Assembly: GCA_905194705.1 (NCBI GenBank)
Contig: CAJJTI010000035.1
Coordinates: 1 to 15,006 of the forward strand
From: an uncultured Solobacterium sp.
GTDB lineage: Bacteria > Bacillota_I > Bacilli_A > Erysipelotrichales > Erysipelotrichaceae
DNA: 15,006 bases
Reading direction: 5' to 3'
Below the pieces are notes generated by a model that did no database searches, had not been told where the DNA came from, and saw only the letters and a program-made list of their open reading frames with translations. This document shows positions 5,842-13,565 of this stretch, one piece after another. How positions within the stretch are numbered: the stretch's first letter is position 1; each line of letters begins with the position of its first letter. A program made the position numbers and the translations under genes.

Positions 5842-7635
5842 ATGGGAAAAATACATCAGTTAGATACACAAACAGCGAATATGATTGCGGCTGGAGAAGT
5901 CGTTGAAAGACCGATGGGCGTTGTAAAAGAGCTCGTTGAAAACGCAATCGATGCAGGAAGTACAAGAATTACCGTATCGGTTATAGACGGTGGTATGACA
6001 AAAATCACGGTTAGAGATAACGGCATTGGTATGGATAGTGAAGATGCTTTAAATGCATTTAAACGACATGCTACATCAAAAATCAAAGGGCAAAATGATT
6101 TGTTCGATATTCATACATTAGGATTTCGCGGTGAAGCATTACCTTCTATCGCTTCTGTTAGTAAAGTGACATTAACTACAAGTGATGGTAACGATTCTAC
6201 AAGAGTACAGATTGAATATGGTGAAATAAAAAATGCTGGCAATTATCCATGTGATGAAGGTACAGAAATATCTATAGAAGGGTTGTTTTATAGAACACCT
6301 GCACGTTTAAAACACTTAAAAAGTGGCAGCTATGAAAATACATTGATTCAAGATGTTATTGTTAAGTTTGCCTTCAGCTATCCTTCTATTGCATTTACTT
6401 TTATTAGTAATGACCGTATTTCATTTCAAACAACTGGTAAAGGAAACTTGTTAGAAGTGATTTATCAAGCATGGGGTAGAGAAGCAGGAGAAAATGCAAT
6501 AGCAGTAGATTTTAGTGACTATGATTATCATGTGACGGGATATATTGTAAAGCCTTCATTAACACGAGTTTCTAGAAACTGTATGCATGTGTTCTTAAAT
6601 GGACGTATGGTACGTACTTTCAGGTTATATAAATCAATACTTGATGGATATGAAGATTTTATCGTTAAAGGAAGAAATCCTCTAGTTGTATTAAATATAG
6701 AAATGGATCCTCAACTTTTAGATGTAAACGTACATCCATCAAAGTGGGAAGTTAGAATATCAAAAGAAAATCAACTTGAATATTTAATTAAAGATAATAT
6801 TCGTGAAGCTTTAAAATCAACAATACTTGCGCCGGCTGCTGAAGTGAAAGTTGCTGTTCAAAAGGTAGCAGTTGAACCTATTGTCTTTGATACAAATAGT
6901 GCTTTAGTTACACCTTTTGTGGCGAAAAAAGAAGTCACAGTTACACCAGTTGTAGAAACAAAACCAATTGAAACCATTAAAGAAGAAAATATTAAACCAG
7001 TAATACAAGAAGAAATTAAAGAAGAAAAGATTATCGAAGAAAAAGAAATTCAGCATGAAAAATTACCGGAAATGACAGTGATTGGACAACTTCATGAAAA
7101 GTTTATTTTATGCTCTACTGAAAAAGGATTAGCTATATTAGACCAGCATGCTTGCCAAGAACGTGTGCATTATGAAGAACTGCTGCAAAAGTTGGAGGAA
7201 ACAACACCAGTGATGATGGAACTACTTGTTCCAATTTCTATACTTGCAGGTAATGATTTGGTGGAAAGAGTGGATGAAATAAACGCTTCTATTAGTGATA
7301 TGCATTTTCAATTTGAACCATTTGGAAGAGATACATTTATTGTAAGAAGTGTCCCAATGTGGATGAAAGAAGTTGAAGAAGAAAGATTCTTACAGGATGT
7401 CATAGATAATTTTAAAAATGATCGTGACTCTAAGTATGCCCGCATGGAAAAGAAGAAGATAGCGACTATGGCATGTCACAGTTCTATTCGCTTTAATCGA
7501 ACACTTTCATTAGATGAAATGAAAGAAGTCGTTAAACAATTATACAAGTGTCAAAATCCATATCATTGTCCACATGGTCGACCAACATTTATTATTCTTG
7601 ATGAAAAAGAACTAACAAAGGAATTTTTGCGATGA
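5842..7635 (+). CDS. mutL: DNA mismatch repair protein MutL with endonuclease motif
   Basis: This is a full-length MutL of 597 residues. The N-terminal GHKL ATPase has ELVENAIDAGS (E30, N34, D37), DNGIGM (59-64), TSK (78-80) and GFRGEAL (94-100). The transducer half has LNGR (252-255) and DVNVHPSKWEVRI (294-306). A Lys/Glu/Pro/Val-rich linker spans about 330-405. The C-terminal domain has the metal-binding DQHACQERVHYE (434-445, the DQHA-x2-E-x4-E motif), ACHSS (544-548) and CPHGRP (576-581). These mark a nicking-type MutL as in Bacillus rather than the non-nuclease E. coli type. It couples mismatch recognition by MutS to strand incision. mutS, often adjacent, is not upstream here. AAAGG at 5829-5833 is the ribosome site. 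The gene overlaps miaA by 4 bases (ATGA). Confidence 0.97.
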   Translation: MGKIHQLDTQTANMIAAGEVVERPMGVVKELVENAIDAGSTRITVSVIDGGMTKITVRDNGIGMDSEDALNAFKRHATSKIKGQNDLFDIHTLGFRGEALPSIASVSKVTLTTSDGNDSTRVQIEYGEIKNAGNYPCDEGTEISIEGLFYRTPARLKHLKSGSYENTLIQDVIVKFAFSYPSIAFTFISNDRISFQTTGKGNLLEVIYQAWGREAGENAIAVDFSDYDYHVTGYIVKPSLTRVSRNCMHVFLNGRMVRTFRLYKSILDGYEDFIVKGRNPLVVLNIEMDPQLLDVNVHPSKWEVRISKENQLEYLIKDNIREALKSTILAPAAEVKVAVQKVAVEPIVFDTNSALVTPFVAKKEVTVTPVVETKPIETIKEENIKPVIQEEIKEEKIIEEKEIQHEKLPEMTVIGQLHEKFILCSTEKGLAILDQHACQERVHYEELLQKLEETTPVMMELLVPISILAGNDLVERVDEINASISDMHFQFEPFGRDTFIVRSVPMWMKEVEEERFLQDVIDNFKNDRDSKYARMEKKKIATMACHSSIRFNRTLSLDEMKEVVKQLYKCQNPYHCPHGRPTFIILDEKELTKEFLR

Positions 7636-8528
7636 AAAAAGTACTTGTAATAGCAGGACCAACAGCGAGTGGAAAAACGTCATTTTCAATTGAGCTTGCA
7701 AAAAGATTAAATACAGAAATTATCAGTGGCGATTCGATCCAGGTATATAAAGGATTTGATATAGGATCTGGAAAAGTAACAGAAGCAGAAAAAGAAGGTG
7801 TACCACATCATTTGATTGATATTTTAGAACCGGGTACACAATATTCTGTAAAAGACTTCCAGAAAGAAGCAAGGATGCTAATTGATAATAGTTCTAAGCC
7901 GATGATTATCGCAGGTGGTACTGGTCTATATTTAAAAGCATGTTTATATGATTATGTTTTTGACACAGAAGCTAGCCCAAGAAATGAAAAATATGATCAA
8001 TATACAAATCATGAATTATATGAAATGCTTGTAGAAAGAGATCCAGTGCAGGCAGAAAAGATTCATGAAAATAACCGTCAGCGTGTATTAAGAAGTTTAA
8101 CGGTACTGGATAATACTGGTAAAAGACAAAGTGAAATCATAGATGAACAAAATCATGAACCAATTTATGATTTTTTCATTGCAGGTTGCACGATGGCAAG
8201 AGATGAATTATATGAACGTATTAATTTACGGGTAAAAATGATGATAGAAAAAGGCCTCGAACAAGAAGTTAAAGGCCTGTTAGATAAGGGTGTAACTTTT
8301 GAAGATCCAGCAATGAAAGGTATTGGCTACCGTGAGTGGGCTGATTATTTTAAAGGTGATTTGTCCACTTGTGAAGTAGAAGCTTTAATTGCCAGAAACT
8401 CAAGAAGATACGCAAAGCGACAATATACATGGCTAAATCATCAAATGCCAGTACACTGGTTTGATCCTAGAAATAAGGAAGAAAGAAGTGCAATGCTTGA
8501 TGAAATGGTCAAGTTTGCAAGTAATTAA
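7632..8528 (+). CDS. miaA: tRNA dimethylallyltransferase MiaA
   Basis: The 298-residue enzyme transfers dimethylallyl from DMAPP to N6 of adenosine 37 in tRNAs reading UNN codons. Visible family signatures are the P-loop GPTASGKT (9-16), SGDSIQVYKGFDIGSGK (32-48, with the catalytic-site Asp D34), GGTGLYLKA (95-103), NNRQRVLRSL and a C-terminal RRYAKRQYTWL that contributes to tRNA binding. Length is normal. It starts inside the last codons of mutL (ATGA overlap), so its translation is coupled to mutL. Its stop TAA shares bases with the stop of the convergent ABC gene, and no terminator is seen between them. Confidence 0.97.
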   Translation: MKKVLVIAGPTASGKTSFSIELAKRLNTEIISGDSIQVYKGFDIGSGKVTEAEKEGVPHHLIDILEPGTQYSVKDFQKEARMLIDNSSKPMIIAGGTGLYLKACLYDYVFDTEASPRNEKYDQYTNHELYEMLVERDPVQAEKIHENNRQRVLRSLTVLDNTGKRQSEIIDEQNHEPIYDFFIAGCTMARDELYERINLRVKMMIEKGLEQEVKGLLDKGVTFEDPAMKGIGYREWADYFKGDLSTCEVEALIARNSRRYAKRQYTWLNHQMPVHWFDPRNKEERSAMLDEMVKFASN

Positions 8529-10252
8529 GATACTTGGAACTGGCTGTTGTAAAGCTTGCTATAGAAACCGTTTTTCGCTAGTAGTTGAGTATGATTACCT
8601 TGCTCAACTATTTTTCCGTCATTCATGACCAAAATTAGATCAGCATTTCTAATTGTAGAAAGTCTATGAGCAACAACAAAACTTGTTCTATCTTTCATTA
8701 ATGTATCAAAGGTTTCCTGAATCATTAATTCTGTTCTTGTATCGATGGAAGAAGTGGCTTCATCAAGAATTAACATTGGCGGTAGGCATAACATTACCCG
8801 GGTAATACAAAGTAATTGTTTCTGACCTTGAGAAATACTATCTTCATTTAACACCGTATCGAATTGTTCTGGAAGTTGCCTGATAAATTCATAACTGTGT
8901 GCTTTTTTACTTGCGGCAATAATTTCTTCATCTGTTGCATCAGGTTTACCAAAAGCAATATTATCTCTAACTGTACCAGATTTAATCCATGTGTCTTGTA
9001 GAACCATGCCATAACACTTTCTTAATGTATGACGGGATAAATCAGTAATATTTACACCATTAATAGATATATCGCCACTGTTAACTTCATAGAAACGCAT
9101 TAATAAGTTAATTAAAGTGGTTTTACCACATCCTGTAGGGCCAACAATTGCGACTCTCATTCCTTTATCAACGTGGAGGTTGAAGTCTTCAATGAGTGGT
9201 TTATCAGGGTTATATGAGAAATGAACATTTTTAATATCAACCGTTTCAGGTTCTGTATTTAATTCAATATTTCCACTATTTGTTTCAATTGGTTCTTCTA
9301 ACAGTTCAAATATTCTAGAAGCACAAGCAAGAGCGTTCTGCATTTCTGTAACTACCGAACTAATGTCATTAAATGGTTTCATATACTGGTTAGCATAAGA
9401 GAGTAATACCGATAAACCACCTACAGTTAATGAGTTGGCTAGAATCATATATGCGCCAACAATTGCAACACAAGCATAAATAGTATTATTTACAAATCTC
9501 GTTGAAGGGTTTGTGATACTGCTGTAGAAGACAGCCTGCTGGCTATATTTTTGCAATTCTTTATTAATTTCAGCAAATTGTTTAGAAGCTTTTTCTTCAT
9601 AGCCAAAAGCATGTACTACTTTCTGGTTACCAATCATTTCATCGATAAGAGCTGTTTGTTTACCACGGGATTCACTTTGTTTTTTAAACATTGTATAAGA
9701 TCTTGACGCAATAAATTTAGCCACAAAGAAACTTAAAGGTGTTAAACAGATAACCATAATACTAATCACAACATTTTTAGAAAACATAAAGAATAATGTC
9801 GCGATAATTGTAACAATACCTGAGAATAGTTGTGAAAAACCTAAGAGTAAGCCATCTGATAAAATATCAGTATCCGCAATGATGCGACTCACAATATCAC
9901 CAGTACTATGTTTATCTATATAAGATAATGGAAGTTTTTGAATATGTTCCATTGCTTGTAAACGAATATCTTGAACAATATGATAAGTCATTTTGTTGTT
10001 CAAAAGATTCATGATCCATAAACTGATAGAAGCTAATATAACACAGAAGATAATCTTGGATAAATAATGTCCTAGGTTTGCAAAATTGACATTACCAATA
10101 GATACAATTTCATCAATCGCATCCCCGAATAAAACAGGAACATATAATTGTAAAATGACAGAGAACATAGCAAGTAATATACTTACGACTAATACAAAGC
10201 GATATTTGCCAATAAAATGCATTAATTTAAAAAATACGTTTTTGTTTTTCAT
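8525..10252 (-). CDS. Heterodimeric ABC exporter subunit with the catalytic Glu and a degenerate signature
   Basis: A half-size exporter of 575 residues: six-helix ABC transmembrane domain (about 15-310) followed by a nucleotide-binding domain. Walker A is GPTGCGKT (371-378), the Q-loop is Q419, Walker B is LILDE with catalytic E498, and the switch His is H529. The ABC signature is changed to ISQGQ (473-477) instead of LSGGQ. This is the complement of its partner upstream, so each dimer has one full and one degenerate ATP site, as in LmrCD, BmrCD and TM287/288. The likely role is export of drugs, lipids or peptides; the substrate cannot be read. Its ATG shares one base with the partner's stop, and AGGAGG lies about 10 nt upstream. 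The stop overlaps that of miaA (TTAA). Confidence 0.93.
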   Translation of the reverse strand: MKNKNVFFKLMHFIGKYRFVLVVSILLAMFSVILQLYVPVLFGDAIDEIVSIGNVNFANLGHYLSKIIFCVILASISLWIMNLLNNKMTYHIVQDIRLQAMEHIQKLPLSYIDKHSTGDIVSRIIADTDILSDGLLLGFSQLFSGIVTIIATLFFMFSKNVVISIMVICLTPLSFFVAKFIASRSYTMFKKQSESRGKQTALIDEMIGNQKVVHAFGYEEKASKQFAEINKELQKYSQQAVFYSSITNPSTRFVNNTIYACVAIVGAYMILANSLTVGGLSVLLSYANQYMKPFNDISSVVTEMQNALACASRIFELLEEPIETNSGNIELNTEPETVDIKNVHFSYNPDKPLIEDFNLHVDKGMRVAIVGPTGCGKTTLINLLMRFYEVNSGDISINGVNITDLSRHTLRKCYGMVLQDTWIKSGTVRDNIAFGKPDATDEEIIAASKKAHSYEFIRQLPEQFDTVLNEDSISQGQKQLLCITRVMLCLPPMLILDEATSSIDTRTELMIQETFDTLMKDRTSFVVAHRLSTIRNADLILVMNDGKIVEQGNHTQLLAKNGFYSKLYNSQFQVS

Positions 10253-11997
10253 TATGCAAATACCTCCTCTCTATGTTCTTTACGTTTTTCAGGGAATTGT
10301 GAATAATAGATTTCTTGATATACAGGACAATCTTTCATTAAGGAATCATGTGTTCCGATACCAACTAGATTACCATTATCTAAAACAAGTATCTTGTCTG
10401 CTTTATCAATAGCAGATATTCTTTGCGAAACAATAAATGTTGTAATATTGGTTAAAGAACGTATAGCTTTTCTTAAAGCAGCATCTGTTGCAAAGTCTAA
10501 AGCACTGGCACTGTCATCTAAAATAAGTATTTCAGGTTTTTTCACTAAAGCTCTAGCAATAGTTAGACGCTGTTTCTGCCCACCGGAAAGGTTACGACCA
10601 TTTTGTTCAAGCATAAAATCTAACTGACCTTCTTTTTTCTCAACTACTTCTTTTGCTTGTGCATGCGTTAATGCATCCCATATTTCTTCGTCGGTGGCAT
10701 TTTCATTTCCCCATTTCATATTTTCACGGATAGTACCTTTAAATAACACAGCTTTTTGTGGGACTACACCAATCTTGTTTGTTAAGGAAGAATGACTATA
10801 TTCACTAATTGGATGACCTTCTAATATGATATTTCCACAAGTAGCATCATAACTTCTAGAAATTAAACTTACTAATGAGCTTTTACCACTGCCAGTACCA
10901 CCGATAATACCAATTGTTTGTCCTTTTAAAACATTGAAACTGATATGAGATAAACTCTCGGCACCAGCATTTTTATACATGAATGAAACATCATTGAATG
11001 AAAGTACTTCTTCATTTGTATTTTCTTCAATATCTCTTGAACCATATTGCATGCTTGATTCAATATCTAATACAGAAGATACTCTATCAGCACATGCTAG
11101 AGCTTTGTTAATGGTGATGACAAGTGAAGCAAGTTTAATAAGTTCTACAATAATTTGTAACATGTAGTTATATAGAGCTACAGTTTCCCCTTGACCAAGA
11201 GTACCAATATTAACCTGCACTGCACATTCTTTAATTAAAAATACAGAAGCTAAGTTAATTAGTATATAAGTCACTGGATTTAATAAAGCAGAAATTCTGC
11301 CGACAAATTCATTTAATTTTGTTAGGGTAATATTGCTGTAAGAAAACTCTTCAACTGATTTTTCTTCTCTGCAGAAAGCACGGATAACACGGATTCCAGT
11401 TAAGTTTTCTCTAGTGAGTCTAGTAACTTTATCTAAAGCATTTTGTACTTTTTTAAATAAAGGAATGCTAATTAACATAATGGAAAAAACAACAACAAAT
11501 AATATAGGTATTGTAACAACAAAAATAAAGGCTGCTTTTGTGTTAATTGTAAAAGCCATTACCATCGCTCCAAAAACGATAAATGGACTTCTTAATAACA
11601 GCCTTAAGCCTAAATTCAAACCATTTTGAACTTGATTGATATCATCAGTTAAACGCGTAATCATGGTATCTGTACCAAGTGTATCTAATTCAGTAAAAGA
11701 TAGTGATTGAATATGATCGAATACAGCTTGTCTAACATTTGTAGCAAAACCAATACTGGCTTTAGCAGCGAAGAATTGTGCTGTAATACTGCAGGCTAAA
11801 CCAACTAATGCCATTAGAATTAATATCCAGAAACATTTCCAAATAGCACTATTGTTATTTTGTGCAATACCTGTATCAATCATCTTTGCAATAACAACCG
11901 GTACAAGTAAATCAAAGAATACTTCGAGTAGTTTAAATAAAGGAGCAAGAATACTTTCTTTCGTATATTCTTTTAAATAAATCTTTAATTTCTTCAT
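10252..11997 (-). CDS. Heterodimeric ABC exporter subunit with a degenerate Walker B and switch
   Basis: The start is ATG 11997, preceded by GAGGG; an in-frame GTG at 12018 would add 7 residues but has no ribosome site. The resulting 581-residue half exporter has a six-helix membrane domain (about 10-300) and an ATPase domain. Walker A is GGTGSGKS (366-373), the Q-loop is Q414 and the signature is a normal LSGGQ (470-474). Walker B reads ILILDD, with D495 in place of the catalytic Glu, and the switch His is Q525. These are the classic substitutions of the non-hydrolysing subunit in LmrC/BmrC-type pumps. Paired with the downstream SQGQ subunit it gives one active site (partner's E498 and H529 with this LSGGQ). 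It is first of the two-gene operon. Confidence 0.93.
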   Translation of the reverse strand: MKKLKIYLKEYTKESILAPLFKLLEVFFDLLVPVVIAKMIDTGIAQNNNSAIWKCFWILILMALVGLACSITAQFFAAKASIGFATNVRQAVFDHIQSLSFTELDTLGTDTMITRLTDDINQVQNGLNLGLRLLLRSPFIVFGAMVMAFTINTKAAFIFVVTIPILFVVVFSIMLISIPLFKKVQNALDKVTRLTRENLTGIRVIRAFCREEKSVEEFSYSNITLTKLNEFVGRISALLNPVTYILINLASVFLIKECAVQVNIGTLGQGETVALYNYMLQIIVELIKLASLVITINKALACADRVSSVLDIESSMQYGSRDIEENTNEEVLSFNDVSFMYKNAGAESLSHISFNVLKGQTIGIIGGTGSGKSSLVSLISRSYDATCGNIILEGHPISEYSHSSLTNKIGVVPQKAVLFKGTIRENMKWGNENATDEEIWDALTHAQAKEVVEKKEGQLDFMLEQNGRNLSGGQKQRLTIARALVKKPEILILDDSASALDFATDAALRKAIRSLTNITTFIVSQRISAIDKADKILVLDNGNLVGIGTHDSLMKDCPVYQEIYYSQFPEKRKEHREEVFA

Positions 11998-12023
11998 GTT
12001 TATATCCCTCAATAACACAATAA

Positions 12024-12029
12024 ATTATA
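12024..12029 (-). promoter_or_regulatory. -10 element of the ABC exporter operon
   Basis: On the minus strand a perfect TATAAT lies 26 nt before the ATG at 11997, which leaves a leader of about 20 nt holding the GAGGG ribosome site. The region farther upstream is so AT-rich that no -35 can be picked with confidence. Confidence 0.45.
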
Positions 12030-12104
12030 CCTTTATATAATCAATATTAAAAATATTATTATCTTATTAACTTATATAAAAAATATATAGATTGGATTGT
12101 ACTT

Positions 12105-12222
12105 TTGAAATACGGATACTTTTCGACATAAGCAATCTTGAAATATGAATACTTTTTAATTTGTAAAATATTGAAATTTAAATATAAAATAGTTATTATT
12201 CAATTGAAATATAGATGTAGGA
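12105..12222 (+). repeat. Four TTGAAAT repeats phased at exactly 33 bp before the ATPase gene
   Basis: TTGAAAT starts at 12105, 12138, 12171 and 12204, three intervals of exactly 33 bases. The first two units agree over 17 of 19 positions (TTGAAATAyGrATACTTTT). The third agrees with the second at 12 of the first 14, and the fourth at about 11 of 14. The remainder of each unit is not conserved. The last unit runs into the ribosome site of the ATPase gene. The pattern could be a series of operator sites, iterons, or a decayed tandem repeat. Confidence 0.6.
12161..12190 (+). promoter_or_regulatory. Candidate promoter of the ATPase gene
   Basis: TTGTAA (12161-12166) and TAAAAT (12185-12190) are spaced by 18 bp and lie across repeat units two and three. 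The leader would be about 35 nt and includes the AGGAG ribosome site (12219-12223), 8 nt before ATG. The AT-rich background lowers certainty. Confidence 0.35.
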
Positions 12223-12231
12223 GAAAACTAT

Positions 12232-13565
12232 ATGTTTAAACGTAAAGTATATGATAAATTGAAGGAATGGAAAGATACTTATAATGGGAAATATGCGTGT
12301 TTGTTAGAAGGCGCAAGACGAGTTGGCAAGACTACAATTGCTGAAGAATTTGCCAAAAATGAATATCAAACATATATCAAAATTGATTTTTCAAATATCA
12401 CAGATGAACTCTTAGATGTTTTTAAAGATATTAATAAGCTGGATTTATTTTTCTTGCGTTTGCAAACAGAGACAGGTATTGATTATTTAAACGTAAATCA
12501 GTAATTATATTTGATGAAATTCAGTTATATCCTAAAGCTAGACAAGCAATCAAACATTTAGTAGCAGATGGAAGATACGATTATATTGAAACGGGCTCAC
12601 TTATATCAATTAAAAAGAATGTAAAAGATATCTTAATTCCTTCAGAAGAATATAAGATACAAGTTTATCCGATGGATTATGAAGAATTTTTATGGGCAAC
12701 AAATGGAAATCCAGGTATATACAAAAAAATATTAGAATCAAAAATGTCTTTAGGAGATAGTACAAATCGTACTTTAATGAGAGAATTTAGAATCTATATG
12801 GCAGTTGGCGGTATGCCACAGGCGGTTGAAACTTATATTGAAACAAACAATTTAAGTGCAGTAGATAAAGTGAAAAGAAGAATAATAGATTTATATTCGG
12901 ATGATTTAAAGAAAATAGATTCTTCGGGACGCTTGGGTAATATTTATTTATCTATTCCCAGCCAACTCGCTTTAAAAAGGAAAAGATTCAGTATAAAAGA
13001 AGCCACACAAAAACAAAAAACAAGTAAAGATGAAGAAAGATTTTTTGATTTGGTGGATTCAAAAATAGTTCTGCCCTGTTATAATGTCACACAACCTGAT
13101 ATTGCTTTAGAATTAACAAAAGATTTTGATTATTTTAAGTTATATTTTTCTGATATTGGTTTATTTACAACAATGTTATTTGATAGTGGAAAAGGAATAG
13201 AAGATAACATCTATAGTAAATTGTTGAGTGATAAGCTTGAATCTGATTTAGGGTATTTGTACGAAAATGTTGTAGCACAAATGATTGTCGCAAGTGGAAG
13301 AAATTTGTACTATCATACTTGGCGCGATAAAGATAAGACGCATAGTAATGAAGTGGATTTTTTGATTACAAATAAAAATAAAATTATTCCGATTGAAGTA
13401 AAATCTTCAAGTATTAAAAATCATAAATCAATTGATTTATTTGTTGAAAAATATTCTCAAATTGTTGGAAGAAGATTCTTGTTTTCTCAAAAAGATATAT
13501 CACATGATGGAATGTTAGAACTTATGCCAATTTATTTAGTTCCTTTTATTTTAGAATCATTATAA
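12232..13565 (+). pseudogene. DUF4143-type AAA ATPase, split by a -1 frame change (frameshifted gene or programmed frameshift)
   Basis: Two overlapping frames together give one complete ATPase of about 444 residues. The 5' frame (12232-12504) holds Walker A GARRVGKT (27-34). The -1 frame, continuous from about 12483 to 13565, holds Walker B IIFDEIQ (near 92-98), the ETGSL sensor-like motif, YPMDYEEFLWA, GGMPQAVE, and a C-terminal PD-(D/E)XK-like pattern (EVD at about 374-376, PIEVKS with E389 and K391). These mark the ATPase plus DUF4143 family, widespread in gut bacteria and of unsettled role. Neither half alone could be an ATPase. The switch is needed just after TGID, where U UUA AAC (12486-12492) sits in the zero frame; a -1 slip there gives a product with no gap. 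The alternative is deletion of one T in GATTTATTT. AGGAG precedes the start by 8 nt. Confidence 0.85.
12486..12492 (+). other. U UUA AAC slippery heptamer at the ATPase frame switch
   Basis: Zero-frame codons are UAU UUA AAC, so the X XXY YYZ rule for -1 slippage is met exactly. The zero-frame stop follows at 12502-12504. An AGG triplet lies 9 nt upstream (12474-12476), weakly like the internal Shine-Dalgarno stimulators of bacterial frameshifting. I see no strong stem-loop downstream. Confidence 0.45.

Noticed and set aside
10252..11997. ABC subunit judged inactive because of Asp in Walker B and Gln in the switch
   Set aside because: These are known substitutions in the degenerate subunit of heterodimeric exporters, and the partner supplies the intact site.
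12105..12222. Phased repeats as a CRISPR array
   Set aside because: Units diverge beyond the first half, there is no identical repeat of CRISPR length, no unique spacers and no cas genes.
11998..12231. Insertion sequence or small RNA in the gap before the ATPase gene
   Set aside because: No terminal inverted repeats, transposase remnant or stable hairpin with a T run were seen; only promoter elements and the 33-bp phased repeats are supported.
12672..13565. 3' part of the ATPase as an independent gene starting at ATG 12672
   Set aside because: The frame is open and homologous to the family well upstream (IIFDEIQ, ETGSL), and no ribosome site precedes that ATG.
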